NCBI RefSeq assembly: GCF_001632365.1
Contig: NW_024468528.1
Coordinates: 62,001-126,000, forward strand
Direction: 5' to 3'
Source: Laetiporus sulphureus 93-53
Lineage: Eukaryota; Basidiomycota; Agaricomycetes; Polyporales; Laetiporaceae
DNA: 64,000 nucleotides
The notes under the pieces were generated by a model. That model worked only from the letters and a program-made list of their open reading frames with translations. It ran no database searches and was not told the DNA's origin. Below, piece after piece: positions 11,282 to 23,482 of this stretch (its first letter is position 1; each line of letters opens with the position of its first letter). The position numbers were made by a program, and so were the translations under genes.

Positions 11282-13629
11282 CTACCCCCGCTTCAAGGTT
11301 CAGACTCCGGATGAACTGAATAAATGCTAAGGGTGTGTGAATGGCATTTAGGCCTTTGCTAGCAGCAAAAAGGGGTGATGCAGTTTCATTGACTTGCTCA
11401 GGTCGATGGTGCACTTGTGTGGCTAACAGTTCTTGGTCCTAGTTATCTGATGTCACAGACATTGCTATTGGCTGCTGTTGCCCAAGATGGTGTGCAAAAG
11501 GGCTTGCAGTTTAAAGACATGCGCTTGGTCATACGCGGCGCTCAAAGCTGCCAAGGTACAAGTGAATAACTCTAGGTATTTTTCACTTGACTCAAACATT
11601 GAACAGTTTAGTGACGTGCTAAGGTCGCATTGATGTCATGCATGAATGTAAAAAAGATAGTCGACTCTTAGGTACTACTCCGAGTACCAGTCCCAGGTCT
11701 TCACAACAGGTGCACCTGCTGACTTCGTGCTTCGGCGTTACGGCTGTCGAGTCAGGGATTAAGTCATGATAATCTTCGTTCCCACTGAGACTCGAACCCA
11801 CACCTCGTTGGGGGTTGAGGATGACCTGCAGAATAATCGGGTGGTCTCTGGCGAACTTGGACATCATGGCTTAGCCCCTAAGCCACTTGAACGGTGAGAT
11901 ACCAAGTTCGAAACTCGACCAGTATATGTTTTTAATTATATAATCTATGCTGACATAATTGGGTGGCGTGTGAATGATCACGTGGTGTGCCTAGTCACGT
12001 GTCTAAGTTGTTGGAGAAATGACGTATTTTAATTTGGTCGATCGATCATAATCGAAACTTGATCTGTGATTGAGTTGAGATAGACTTTTCAGATCGATCT
12101 GTGATCTTGAATGAAGTCATGGGGTGGCGCTCAAAGCTGCCCAGTGATGCAGTTTTGTTGACATGCCCAGGTCGATGGTGGCGCTCAAAGCTGCCAAATG
12201 ATAGGATGCCCTTGGTCAGAGGGCTGTTCCAAATGTGGTATCTTGTATCCAGGAGATTGCCTATGTCTGCTAGGATTTTGCATAAGATAGCTGCCATGTT
12301 TGCATTGTTGTATGCAAGTAGATGCATTCCCCAACGCTGTTCATACTTGTTGGCAATGGTCTCTCGATTGCCCTTTAGGTTGACATGCTATATAGGTAAA
12401 GGATTTGCCCGGAAGGGAAAAAGTTTGAAAAATGTCACTTTGCGAATTGGGGTTTTTTGATAATCCTTGATGTCCCATCTGGCGAATTATCCATAACACC
12501 TTTGCTTGTGTTTCCTTTGGATACTGCATTGGGTTATGCTGTGCAATTGCTTGTTGATGTGCCTGTCAGCTCTTTGGCTTGTCCGCTCTTCGGCATTCCA
12601 GGCGTAGTTACATATTCATTGCACACGCGCACATCAAAGGTGATTAACCTTCAGTTATCCCCTATATTACCTCCCCCTTGCCAGGTCCCTCCCGGGACTG
12701 ACACGGCACTAGCGATATTTATATTGAACAAGACTGTGGGGCACAAAAAGATAAGGGAGGGTGGGTGGGAAAAAAGCCTATGCACTTGTTAGGGAATAGG
12801 TAGTGGAGGCATCCCATAGCGAGTAAATTACTGATTTTTGCGCAATATGTAGTAATTCTGAGACCGCTTCTGGGTAAAAGGGTTCCCAATATCCCATTGT
12901 ATGTGCCAAAATAACTCCCTAAAAATTGGATTATCTGTTGTGGACTACTACAACTAAGTAAAGATCTATTTCCGCCAGCAGTTTACAGTCAAAAGACCGC
13001 CGTGCTCTTGGAGATCTTATGGACAATCAGGATGATTGATTCGATGGTAGTATGTCTTTAGATATCCGAAATATTTGTTATATATCTATAGGTGACCAAT
13101 CCTATATACAAATGATATATAAAAGTAATAATTTCATGTCATTTCGGACGTAAGGTGTTTTATATAAGCGATAACTCGTGGTATTTTCGCATATGAGGAG
13201 CAATAACTCGTGGTATTTTTGCTATAGTGATAGTTTAATGTCATTGCGGACGTAAGGTGTTTTAAGCGATAACTCGTGGTATTTTCGCAAATATTGCCCA
13301 TATTTTGAAAGCAATGTTGGTGGGGCTGCACAAGTATCCAAGATCAAATGTTGCTGCAGCACTGTCCTGGTGAGGGAGCGGCTTACGTGAAGGTGCCTGC
13401 TACCAAGTCTTGAGGTAGGCTGACAGCGGTAGAGGTGATGATGGATGTGTCAAAAAAGGTGCGCCCCACACCTGGATTTCTCTGGGCTGAAAATGCACAA
13501 GCGAATAACTCTTGGTCTTCTTCGCTTGACTGAAAATTAAACAGTTTTATTTAAGGTGGTCATGTTTAGGACCAATAAAACCACCCAGCCAGCAGGAAGC
13601 TGGGGGGGGTGCATGGAGATTCATTATAA
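11282..13629. other. Internal domain of the non-coding LTR element
   Basis: No reverse transcriptase, protease or integrase motif was found. It contains three copies of GGCGCTCAAAGCTGCC (11537, 12126, 12180), the same motif found inverted in a second non-coding LTR element at 29.6-35.2 kb. It also has a related pair of segments around GAATAACTCT (about 11565 and 13503) and a short tandem-like array at 13140-13290. Confidence 0.55.
13140..13290. repeat. Short repeat cluster with unit around ATAACTCGTGGTATTTTCGC
   Basis: Three copies of (G)ATAACTCGTGGTATTTT(C/T)GC occur near 13170, 13202 and 13268. The first and third are each preceded by a block with CGGACGTAAGGTGTTTTA. The arrangement looks like a diverged tandem duplication. 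Confidence 0.7.
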
Positions 13630-14555
13630 TGTCACAAAGCACCAAAGCACTTAACCCAATTAAGGGNNNNNNNNNNNNNNNNNNNNNNNNNNNNNNNNNN
13701 NNNNNNNNNNNNNNNNNNNNNNNNNNNNNNNNNNNNNNNNNNNNNNNNNNNNNNNNNNNNNNNNNNNNNNNNNNNNNNNNNNNNNNNNNNNNNNNNNNNN
13801 NNNNNNNNNNNNNNNNNNNNNNNNNNNNNNNNNNNNNNNNNNNNNNNNNNNNNNNNNNNNNNNNNNNNNNNNNNNNNNNNNNNNNNNNNNNNNNNNNNNN
13901 NNNNNNNNNNNNNNNNNNNNNNNNNNNNNNNNNNNNNNNNNNNNNNNNNNNNNNNNNNNNNNNNNNNNNNNNNNNNNNNNNNNNNNNNNNNNNNNNNNNN
14001 NNNNNNNNNNNNNNNNNNNNNNNNNNNNNNNNNNNNNNNNNNNNNNNNNNNNNNNNNNNNNNNNNNNNNNNNNNNNNNNNNNNNNNNNNNNNNNNNNNNN
14101 NNNNNNNNNNNNNNNNNNNNNNNNNNNNNNNNNNNNNNNNNNNNNNNNNNNNNNNNNNNNNNNNNNNNNNNNNNNNNNNNNNNNNNNNNNNNNNNNNNNN
14201 NNNNNNNNNNNNNNNNNNNNNNNNNNNNNNNNNNNNNNNNNNNNNNNNNNNNNNNNNNNNNNNNNNNNNNNNNNNNNNNNNNNNNNNNNNNNNNNNNNNN
14301 NNNNNNNNNNNNNNNNNNNNNNNNNNNNNNNNNNNNNNNNNNNNNNNNNNNNNNNNNNNNNNNNNNNNNNNNNNNNNNNNNNNNNNNNNNNNNNNNNNNN
14401 NNNNNNNNNNNNNNNNNNNNNNNNNNNNNNNNNNNNNNNNNNNNNNNNNNNNNNNNNNNNNCCACTTTGTGAGACCAATATGTTGGCGTCCGAATAACCA
14501 CTCAAATGAGGACTTTATTGGTGCAAAAAGAAAGGTGCCACTTAATACTGTGACA
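13630..14555 (-). repeat. Right LTR with internal assembly gap
   Basis: It starts TGTCACAAAGCACC at 13630 and ends TGTGACA at 14555. Bases 13667-14461 (795) are N. The total length of 926 is close to the 893 of the left copy, so the gap estimate is sensible. Confidence 0.75.
13667..14461. other. Assembly gap (795 N)
   Basis: A run of N inside the right LTR. Open frames spanning it are artefacts of translating N. Confidence 1.
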
Positions 14556-16605
14556 CATCACCGATTAAGGATGATTTTGGCAAAAATGGAATGAAAGTAC
14601 ACTCTAAGCGAGAGAAGCACAGGCCAGCAGACCACCAGACCCTTGAGGGCCCATACCTTCCAGTTCCCTGACTGCAAGCGACAATGAGGAGGATGTGGAG
14701 AACGTCTCAAAACTGTTTCAGAGGATCAAAAATGCGAGCAGGGATCGGAAACGTCTTCTGCTACACTAAAAGACATTATTCTACACCTATATAATGGCCA
14801 ATGTACTTACCACAAAAAACGAAGAGTTCACCCCTCAGTTTTCAACTTCTGCATTATCCTCGCAATAGGGTGGAGTGCCCTATTCAGTTCATCTAGTCTA
14901 TGATCGATACCAACACCTCGTTCGTGCTCGACACTGACTGGAGGCAGCACTCTCACTAGTGGCCAACAGCACAACTCAGGATGTGCCCAGCTAAGTCACT
15001 TTATCATGTTTCGTACTCACGCCACTTCATTTCCTTTCTCACGCCACCAGTCATGAGCCCTAACAACTCGGATCCCCGTCCCCATCAGACTCTGTAGCTG
15101 AAGCAAGTGCCCAGACCTCGTCCATAGTGCTGGAGAGCACAGTATAGATGCCCCGGAGACCTAGGAAGCACCCAAACCTTGTCCGTAGTGCTGGGGAGCA
15201 CAGTATAGAGCACCCAAGCCACTGGCTTAGTCAGCCAAAAACCCATGTTACTGCTCGATCCCTGCACCTCTACACCCGCCTATCCAAGTCTGACTCTACC
15301 TACCCAATAGTCCACACAATCCATCCATCTCTTGGCTCATCCAGAGTCAGGAATATCACCCTAGTCTCAATCACCACTCACCGCTCAGTTTCAAGCACAA
15401 CACTGAACGACTTGCAGCCGCCCCTCAAAGCATTATCAGCTGAAGTCTCTGCGACTGCAGCCCAAGGTGAATGGAGATGGACAACTTCGATCTGCCTTCC
15501 CCTAAAAAGGATAGGAGGTAGCTGGCAGCCATGGCGTGGTTGAGCATATCACTGTATGAAGATGCCAAGAGGACAACAAGTGAAAAAGATGTCATCGCAG
15601 TCACGTACAGTTCTTTACAATAACCTTGTATGCTACCTTGTACTTTATGTAACATGTTCATCATCCTCCTTTCTACTTGCTCTATTTTCTGCTCTATGCA
15701 GTGGTAAACAACGGATATGAGGTGTTATTGCATGTACGCCTATGAAAAACAGAACATGAAGCACTGGTTAAAGAATTTGGGACCATTGTGTGACTGCACT
15801 CCTCATAGCGGGCATTGCCGACACCGGCCCTACCACCTTATCTATGGGTAAATTTCTTTTGGGAAGTTCAAAAATTTCTTACAAGCCGCAGAAATTGCCA
15901 CATGGTTCCCAGAATGTTTGCCACGTGGCTAAAAAGGGCATGCGAGCGCTTGATCACCCTGTAGGCACTGTGCCTGCACACACCATTGGCTCCTGCATGG
16001 ACTGTGGTATTCCCCTCAGTCAGTGCTGCTGCCACCATTGCTGCCATCGCCATCACCGGTAGCTCGCAAGTGCTCATTCAATCATGTTATGCAACTATCT
16101 TGTCAGTCTCGATTCTCACTTTGAATACTATCAGTACTCTAAGCTGGGCACAATGAAAGACAATGAGAGTGTGGGGATGAGCTTCTTGCTTCACCCCTGC
16201 CTCTAGAGTCTACAAATGAGGAAGATGAAGTGCTGCATGACTGAAGACAAGCATAAAGAATTGTGAAAATGTCATACTGTGACATTTCTTTCAGGGAAGC
16301 GGTGGTGACAGCAGCAATGAGGAGGTGTGGATGGATGGATATTATGCCAGTTGACAGTAATGATGGAGGGCAGCACATGTAGTGAGGGCAGAGGGCAGCA
16401 AGTAGCACAGTAGTGCCAGCATCGAGGATGAGGACAATGGTGGTGATGGCGGCAGTGGCAGAGGCGAGGCACTAATGATGACAGATGATGGAGGACAACG
16501 GTGACATTGGTAGCTATTCACGCTTAATAAATTTGTGGCCTACCCATTTCGGAAAGTCCACATGGCAAATTTCATGTGCTTGGAAACATTTCTTGGCTCA
16601 CTCCA
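14556..16605. other. Non-coding, repeat-rich stretch before the KDZ element
   Basis: No gene is supported. A tandem pair of about 45-base copies lies at about 15109-15153 and 15171-15215, sharing TAGTGCTGG(A/G)GAGCACAGTA. The second copy of the 9855-10005 repeat lies at about 15695-15840. The remaining frames lack domains. Confidence 0.45.
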
Positions 16606-16945
16606 AATTTTTCACCTGGACCTCACGGACTGCAGACCTTATTAGGTTGCTGTGCCTGGCCAGCTCCACAACCTAAGAAGATCTGAAGGTCAATTCCCCA
16701 CCATCTGCCAATACTACCGGCAATAGCGCAGGAATTTACCTTACATAGGAACACCAATCAATGCAGCTGATAACTCTGATCAGTGCTGATCAGATGATCA
16801 ACCACACCTCCTGGCTACTGTCGGCCCACACCTGGGCCACCGGATCTCCCCACCCACTGTCCCAGACATCAGGGTGCCACGTGTCATCATCACCGCCGAC
16901 AGCGACAATGACCCCCCCATGTTACTCATTTCTTTCACTTTTTCT
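16606..16945 (+). repeat. Left terminal inverted repeat of the KDZ element
   Basis: It pairs with 44005-44340. Shared blocks include the segment at 16612-16640 (TTCACCTGGACCTCACGGAC and on), the CCAATACTACCGGCAATAGC region, and the CACCTGGGCCACCGGATCTC region. The copies differ at a moderate number of positions, so the insertion is old. Confidence 0.75.
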
Positions 16946-17163
16946 TTCATTTTTTCTTTGTGTATCAATTATCTTACATCATTTTTGTATTGCCCTTACT
17001 ATGTACTGCAATCATGGTTAAGTAGTATAATAAAATGAATTTCTCGTCACCAAATCTGCTACAATTCATGCTATCTATAACTCAGATCACCAGGTGGGCC
17101 CATGAAGGCATGAGATGCAGTGGGGTAGCAATGTCACATCTGCACATGCATGGCATCCACACC

Positions 17164-17971
17164 TCACAGTTCGGCATTGACAGTGGTGGGCATGATGTTT
17201 TCGATCTGAGCAGACTGCACGTGAGCCTTACGAGAACCTCTCTTCATCCCTTTGTTGGACTGAACCTTCTGAGCTCTCTTCAGCACTGGAATGGCAGTCC
17301 CATCAGTGACAGCAATGACATTGATGGATGACTCATCTAGAGGGTGGTGGTGCTTAGAGATTGGCACACTTGCAAATGCAGCAGCATCTGCATGAGGTGA
17401 GCTCGGATCGACGTGCGGAGCTGCATTGATGAATACGATGTTGACTGCCACAGTGGTGGGTGAAGTGTTGGTGCTTGCCATCGCAGCCATCGATGTGTCG
17501 TTCCCCAGGCTGGCTGCTATCATTGACATCATCGATGCATTCGGCACCATTCCGTGCACTGCATTGGCTTGAAAGAAGGTGGCCGTCGCACCACTGCCAT
17601 CAATAGCAGCTGCAGTCCGTTGCCCGTTGATATGCTCAACCGCGTCCTGGCCGTGAGCAGCACTCCTAACCAAACCTCTACTGGTGGAAGGTGAACCAGG
17701 GCTCTGTCCATCTGCAGTCCCTTTGGGCTACAGTCACAGGAAACTTCAGATGATAATGCAGCGACGGGCGGCCGCGAGTCATTTGGCTGTGATGCTTGAA
17801 ACAGATTGGATTGCCAAGACTTCCAGATCGGTGAGTGTCAGACTCAACTATGGAGACACCTCTGACTGGGAAACTGTCGAAAGCTGGAATGTGGAGGTGT
17901 GTGTATGTGGAATGTGAGTGGCGACTCCTGTGCTCGTGAACTGTGGTGGCTGAAGGCCTGGGCTGTGGCAT
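17164..17971 (-). pseudogene. Coding remnant within the KDZ element (Ala/Ser/Thr-rich, unknown)
   Basis: Minus-strand open frames (17673-17164, preceded by 17971-17678) are low-complexity and rich in Ala, Ser and Thr, with a basic patch (KRAQKVQSNKGMKRGSRKAH) near the end. They lie downstream, in transposon sense, of the other KDZ-element remnants. They may be the 3' part of an accessory protein. I recognise no domain. Confidence 0.3.
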
Positions 17972-18791
17972 GAGGACTTGCTATATCTAGAAAGTGCTGG
18001 TGAAGCACCGACGACAAACCCCTAATTGCTTCTGAACTGGGACGAGCACTGACGATGAACTTCTGGGTGCTAGCGAGGCTACGGGGTCCGATGGGGATGG
18101 AATCCTGGTTTGAGACTCGTGACTGGTGGCGTGAGATATGAGAATGTGATAATGTGACTTATCTGGCTGAAACCCGAGTCGAGCTAGAGGCCACTGCTGA
18201 GAGTGCTGCCTCTCTCGGTGTCGAAAATCCCAGAGACATAGAACATGATCACAATAGATGTAGACGTAGTCGAGCACGATGCGCTAGCATAGACGAGACG
18301 TGAACTGAGTGCTGCTTGGTGGGGAAACTCCGAGTAAAACTTCTTGTTTTTCCTATCTACAATGTAAATTATATAGTGGGTCGAAAATGAGCCAGCTGAG
18401 TCACTGAAACATGTTGCAAAGCTCACTCCTGCTCCCTCTCCATATTATACAGTCGGAGAACTGAAGTCCAGCCCTGCCAGGGTCCGTCGGTCCGCTACCC
18501 TGTCTTCCATTCAGTTAGTGCACTTGCTTGTTTCCGAGTTGCCTAACCAGTTATGTTCCACCTCTCGCACTGCACCTCGTAATCGACTACACTTCCTCGT
18601 GGCTCGCTCGTCATTTCCGTGCCTCATGTTTCGCCTTCTGACTCCTTCACGCGGTTCTGTGTTCCCAGGCTGTCAGTAAAGTCTTCTTCACCCACTCTGG
18701 ACTGTTCCGGCTCGGCATTTGTCTTTCCAGATTGCAGCAACCCACTATCCGATTGTGCGATAGTCGGACACAGTTTCTGGCATTTTTCCGA

Positions 18792-19674
18792 TCACAGAAT
18801 ATCTCGGTGTGTATCACCATCGCTGTCGTCATTCGCACTGCTAACTCGTTGGACCAATTGCCCCTCATGATACTCCTTCAACCACACATTGTACTCCTCA
18901 TCCTTCTTCATATAGTGCCAGTAAGCTGTTCCCATCTCCCAAGCTGTGAGACAGAGCTGAACCTCCATGCGGGTGCCTATGTCACTCGGGCAACAGAATT
19001 TGCTGAGAGGCCACCCCTTGATGAGCATTCGGTATGGAATCATAATGTTCATCTTAAAGTTGACGTAGGTAAGCTGTCTGACGGGCCGCAAAGACGCTTC
19101 TTCTATGAGTGATGTCAGTATAGATGCAGAAGGAAGAAACTCTGATGTACTAAGTTTCTGCTTGATAAGAGCTGCCAGCCGGCTCTTCATTCTAGTGATC
19201 TCCTGGTTATAGTTTGTAACAGCATCTATTGACTTCGTAAGATATCGGACATACAGCAGAAGAGGTATGCATACCATCCACTCCAGAAAGCACATATCTG
19301 TCCATCCGGGCAGAAAAGTCAGCCACCGAGTTCTTTGTTGTGAACTCAATGAAATCTGAAAGGTGCTTGTCGGTGTAGAATATGTGCGGGCTTCCGTAAG
19401 ATTCTGGAGTAGAGCGCACGGTGAAGAGAATCATTTGCATCCCCATGCGCTCACTCAATGCCATGAGCTGTCATGATATAAAAGTTAGTGGTGCGAATAC
19501 GTTGACATGTAGTAATAATTGATGCACCTCATGCTGGATACTTGTGAGCAACCCACGGGCATCATCGAATGTCGCCTGCTCCATGTCATGGACCGAGAAC
19601 TTCTTTATCTCATGCTCTGCCAGTAGCTCCTTGGTGTATGGCCTGGCAGCCTCAGCACACTCCTTCTTCATCAT
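18792..19674 (-). pseudogene. KDZ-element accessory protein remnant (uncharacterised basidiomycete family)
   Basis: Consecutive minus-strand pieces (19674-19471, 19464-19207, 19349-18792) read like exons of one protein. One piece has YTKELLAEHEIKKFSVHDME, the next ERMGMQMILFTVRSTPESYG and FSARMDRYVLSGVDG, and the last ends in the acidic stretch ANDDSDGDTHRDI. The pattern resembles large uncharacterised proteins that I associate with mobile elements of Agaricomycetes, but I cannot name a family. Coordinates are approximate and frames are partly broken. Confidence 0.35.
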
Positions 19675-20338
19675 TGATGCCCACTCCTCCTTCAGTATCA
19701 GGGCCCAGTAGTCGGTCTTCCTCTGGGGCTCACCAGGTGGCAGTGCTGAAGATCAAATAAATGAGAATCTCATATGGTGGAATGATTTCAGATACATGTA
19801 CCATCATTTTGGTGCTTCACTTCACCACATTGCCAGGCATTCCACACATTGACCTTTCACTTGTAGATGGACTTGTGTGGCCATTGCATAATGAGATGAT
19901 AGTAGTAGTCAACCTTGTAGGAACTGAAGCACTCCCGCATTGCCCGTGCCTGCTCAAGAATCACCTCATGAGCTTCGGACAGTGCTTGGTTTAGTGCCTC
20001 CTTTCACTCACATCTGGCATTCTGCAATTGAGCTTTTTCAGCTGCAGTCTTTGGAACAAGTTTGCACTTGGTTCTGGTCCTTCAAGGTCGACGAGCCTGT
20101 AGCATTATTGGACTCTTCTGCTTCTTGCTCAGGAGATGGTGCAGGAGATTCTCCACATGAGCTGGAGACATGTCAGAAGGAAGCTCACACGTCAAAGATG
20201 TCAGCTGTTAAAGAAGTTGATGGTGTGCAACATGAGACGCATCACGACACACTCACAATTCAACAAAAGTTTCACATGACTTGAAGATGGATTGTGGCAA
20301 TTCATTGGAAGACAGAGTGGATACATGGTAGATAGAGT

Positions 20339-21360
20339 TCAGACGTGATTCTTGCATAGAAAGTACATGAATTTCAGGTGCTTTGAAGGGACATCAGCAC
20401 CGCGGAGGCAAGTGACAAAATCCTCCCTGTTGCAGCTATTAGCAAACACCGCAACCACCTCCACCCATGCACGGTAAGTATATCCATGTGATGGCATGTA
20501 ATAATCAGCATACATGTCAAGAGATGGCACAAGGACCTTTTTCTTGATGTCATCAGTGAAGCCGAGCATGATGATGCCAGTGTGACATGAACATTGTTGA
20601 GATAGCTTGCTGCTACCGGATGGAGACATGGGCTGAATGAATGGAGTCAGTGGGAGAGGTGTAAAGTGCTGTTCAATGGTGTACAGAGTGGTGGTGGGCT
20701 CAGCTTTGATGACATAGACCAGGGGAGCAGGAGATTCTTTGACCTGTGAAGGTTCAGTGTCCACCTTGACACCGTGAGATCGGACATTTGAAGGGGTGTG
20801 CACTGCACATGAAGGTATTTCTGAGTACATGCTGACTATCTTGGATGTCACCTCATGCACATGTGCCTTGCCAAAACATGACTTGGTCATGGGAGGGCAC
20901 TTTTCAGATAGTCCAGGTGCTGGTGATGGAACGTTGTCGATGTGAATGTTTCGCATGAGACCTTGAAAGAAGGTTATATTAGCGATGTCAGTGAGAAAGA
21001 ACTGCCATACTATCGAGTCCTTCCATAGCATGCTCCTGTCATTCCATCATGCCGTTCGCTGCTGCAGAGAAGAAAAGTAAGTTAAATGAAAGAAGTGATG
21101 GTGAGAACCAACTCACCATCCCTGTCGTCATCACCATTAGTGTCAGCGCAAATGCTCTCATTCAAGATTTCCATAAGATAGCCCTCGAATGTCCCTAACC
21201 ACGATGTTGGATCATTCAAAGACTGATACGTTGATGCGCAGCAGAAGCGGCTGACCAAGGGAAGCACGAGGGAGACCCCCGATTTTGGTGATCTATGCCA
21301 GCAATGCAATAGGATGGTCTGCACAATTGTCCACATGGGAGTTATTTGCCATGAGGCCAC
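20339..21360 (-). pseudogene. Coding remnant within the KDZ element (unknown)
   Basis: A 230-codon minus-strand frame (21031-20339) and a shorter one before it (21360-21082) share the strand and spacing of the flanking remnants. Visible features are a Pro/Ser/Thr-rich centre and a C-terminal part with YTYRAWVEVVAVFANSCNRE. No known domain is evident. It is probably part of the same accessory protein as the pieces at 18.8-19.7 kb and 22.5-23.0 kb. Confidence 0.35.
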
Positions 21361-22516
21361 AGAAATTGAGCATCATGGGGATGCTCAGCCATCCTGCAAT
21401 TGCGCTGATGCTTCTGAACTCAAGAAGTGCTTGGCAGACTTAGCGGTGGCAACAGCATCAGGCAATAGGCACCCAGAAGACCGGGGCAAAGTACCGCCAT
21501 CATGACAAAGATGTGCGAAGGATGCCCAGCCAAGACAGCATAGGTGAAACATGTTTTAATGCATGTTAACGGTCTGAGCCGGTATCTCAAACAGGAACAC
21601 AACTATCTCACAGGTTTCAACTAATGTCTTACCCGTTTCATCTTTTCTCTTACTATAATTATTTCTATCACCCAAGCAGGCAAACTCTCGGTGGTGGCCT
21701 GCTAGGGAGGTATATAAGCCTACCACATGTACATATCAAACAACAATGAGAGGGAGGAGCTCGAGCCTCCTAGCCCATAGCCTACGTCTCAGAACTTCGT
21801 CACTTAGCCAGCAGCTCATTTCTGTTGCCTTAACAATGGTAACTAGGCATATCCTCGCCATTTCAGCTAAGTTCCAGCACCAATCACAGTGCATTTCATC
21901 ATCATTACATCATCAGGTCCAGCCTACCTAGCAACCGAAGATATTCCAGCACAACTCCCACACTACGTCACCCAGTTACCCCTTTCAGCACTACATTTCC
22001 AGGACCCCTCAGATCTGTCTGAGGTCTCGCTCTTATTGGCTTAGATAGCAGCGCTCCGACGGTGTTCGATCAGAAACGCAAATACGATCAACTCCGACCC
22101 ACCTTCTTGTGACAAAAATGCATTTGTGATCAAGTCCGGTCCCCTTTTGAGCCCTAGACCACTGGATCCTATCCAATTCAGTAATCTTTTCAGTTTCTTC
22201 ACACATCGAACTTAGCTGGGCTGCTCCGCCTTCCTCCGATCATCATCTCACATATGATCAGCTCTGCCCCGCCTCACTGTGATCAAGTCCGACAGTCCCA
22301 TGCTTGGAGCCCCTTCCAAATACAGCATTCCCTTCCCACACACCCCTATTTCCACATTCCAAGGCTTGGTATTGGTTGCCCCATTGCTATTTGTCATTTT
22401 AGTGACTATTAGCTGCACTTGCCCACTACCTCACACCATCATACATCATTTCCCTGATCCCCATCGCTGGTGACATCAAGATCTAAACAGCTCGCAGCAC
22501 ACCCTCACAAATAAAG

Positions 22517-23046
22517 TCATCCACACACACAATCCCTGATTACAGCAGACCCTTGATTTAGTGTTGGAGTAGCATGCAGCCAGGAGCTCCACGGACACAT
22601 CAATGTCACAGGTTCCTTGTGCAAGAAGTGGGCAATGGCCTCTGGTAAGTTTTTGTAGGCCATGAATCTCACATCTGAGAACCCGTGAACCTGTGCATTA
22701 CACTCGTTAAAAAAAAATGACTTCGCTGTCAGATCTGACAGCGAATCATTCCATGACAGACTCACCAGGAAAAGAAGACACCAGTCTTCCTGCCACAGAC
22801 AATGACATATACATTGATGAACTCTCTTGTATCCGGGATCACCATTCTTGCTTCATTCCAGAGAAGCAAAGTATGGACGATCTCCTTGATGATTAGGTCA
22901 TCCGGCTCACATGCATCACCAGCCAAGCGATGAAAAAGCAGCTGCAGTGTGTATATAGAAGTTGCGACGGTGTGATCGGTGTTGTGGATGATGACTGGCA
23001 GTGAAGAGGTGTATTCACCATAGCTGACAGGTGGGCTAACGCTCAA
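22517..23046 (-). pseudogene. RNase H1 N-terminal / viroplasmin-like domain remnant in the KDZ element
   Basis: The frame 23046-22762 ends with YVIVCGRKTGVFFSW, and the following minus-strand piece (22765-22517) continues with ECNAQVHGFSDVRFMAYKNL. Together they match the pattern of the RNase H1 N-terminal (caulimovirus viroplasmin) fold: YVV-x-GRK-x-G-x-Y-x-SW, then E-C-x-x-QV-x-G-F and a Y/K-x-F element. This fold binds RNA:DNA hybrids or dsRNA. A GTGAGT donor directly follows the W codon; the acceptor is unclear. No catalytic RNase H domain is seen nearby. The piece lies downstream of the transposase and in the same direction. Confidence 0.55.
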
Positions 23047-23482
23047 ACGGTGAGATCACGACTTCACTATCCAAATGTCACTTTACACTCACCACGCACT
23101 ATAGATACCTGGACATGGACCTCCGAGAACAACATTGTATCGAGAACCTCTGTGCATGATGAGAGAGCAGGGAGAGGTGACAGAGCTGAAGAGAATGTGC
23201 GAGGGAACACTGGTATGCTCTGAGTAACAGTGAGTGATGCAGCGACTTCTGCCATCGCTCAATTGCTCAACACCATGAGCTGTGGCTGAGCCACCCGTTC
23301 ATGCATATGCTCGCTCACACTGATGCAAGCTCATTTTTCTCATAAAATCTTGTAGCTCGCATTGTTTTCAGTTTACTCATCAATATATTTCACTTAAAGT
23401 TTTGTCATTGCTCGGCTCTCTCAAGCATTTAGCAATCATTTGGACTTTAACAGTGAGACGGCATAATTCATTACACACAGAC

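Larger units (their letters stand above)
10389..14555 (-). mobile_element. LTR-flanked element lacking recognisable coding capacity (LARD/TRIM-like)
   Basis: Two long direct repeats beginning TGTCACAAAGCACC and ending AATACTGTGACA border an internal domain of about 2.35 kb. The internal domain has no gag or pol motif in any frame. A purine-rich tract, read on the minus strand as GAAGCGGGGGTAG, abuts the left repeat and suggests minus orientation with the left repeat as the 3' LTR. I could not find a matching 5-base target duplication: the left flank reads CACCG and the right flank CATCA. The right LTR contains an assembly gap. Mobilisation would need proteins from another element. Confidence 0.65.

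Noticed and set aside
13629..14594. Long open frames on both strands across 13.6-14.6 kb
   Set aside because: They consist almost entirely of translated N from the assembly gap.
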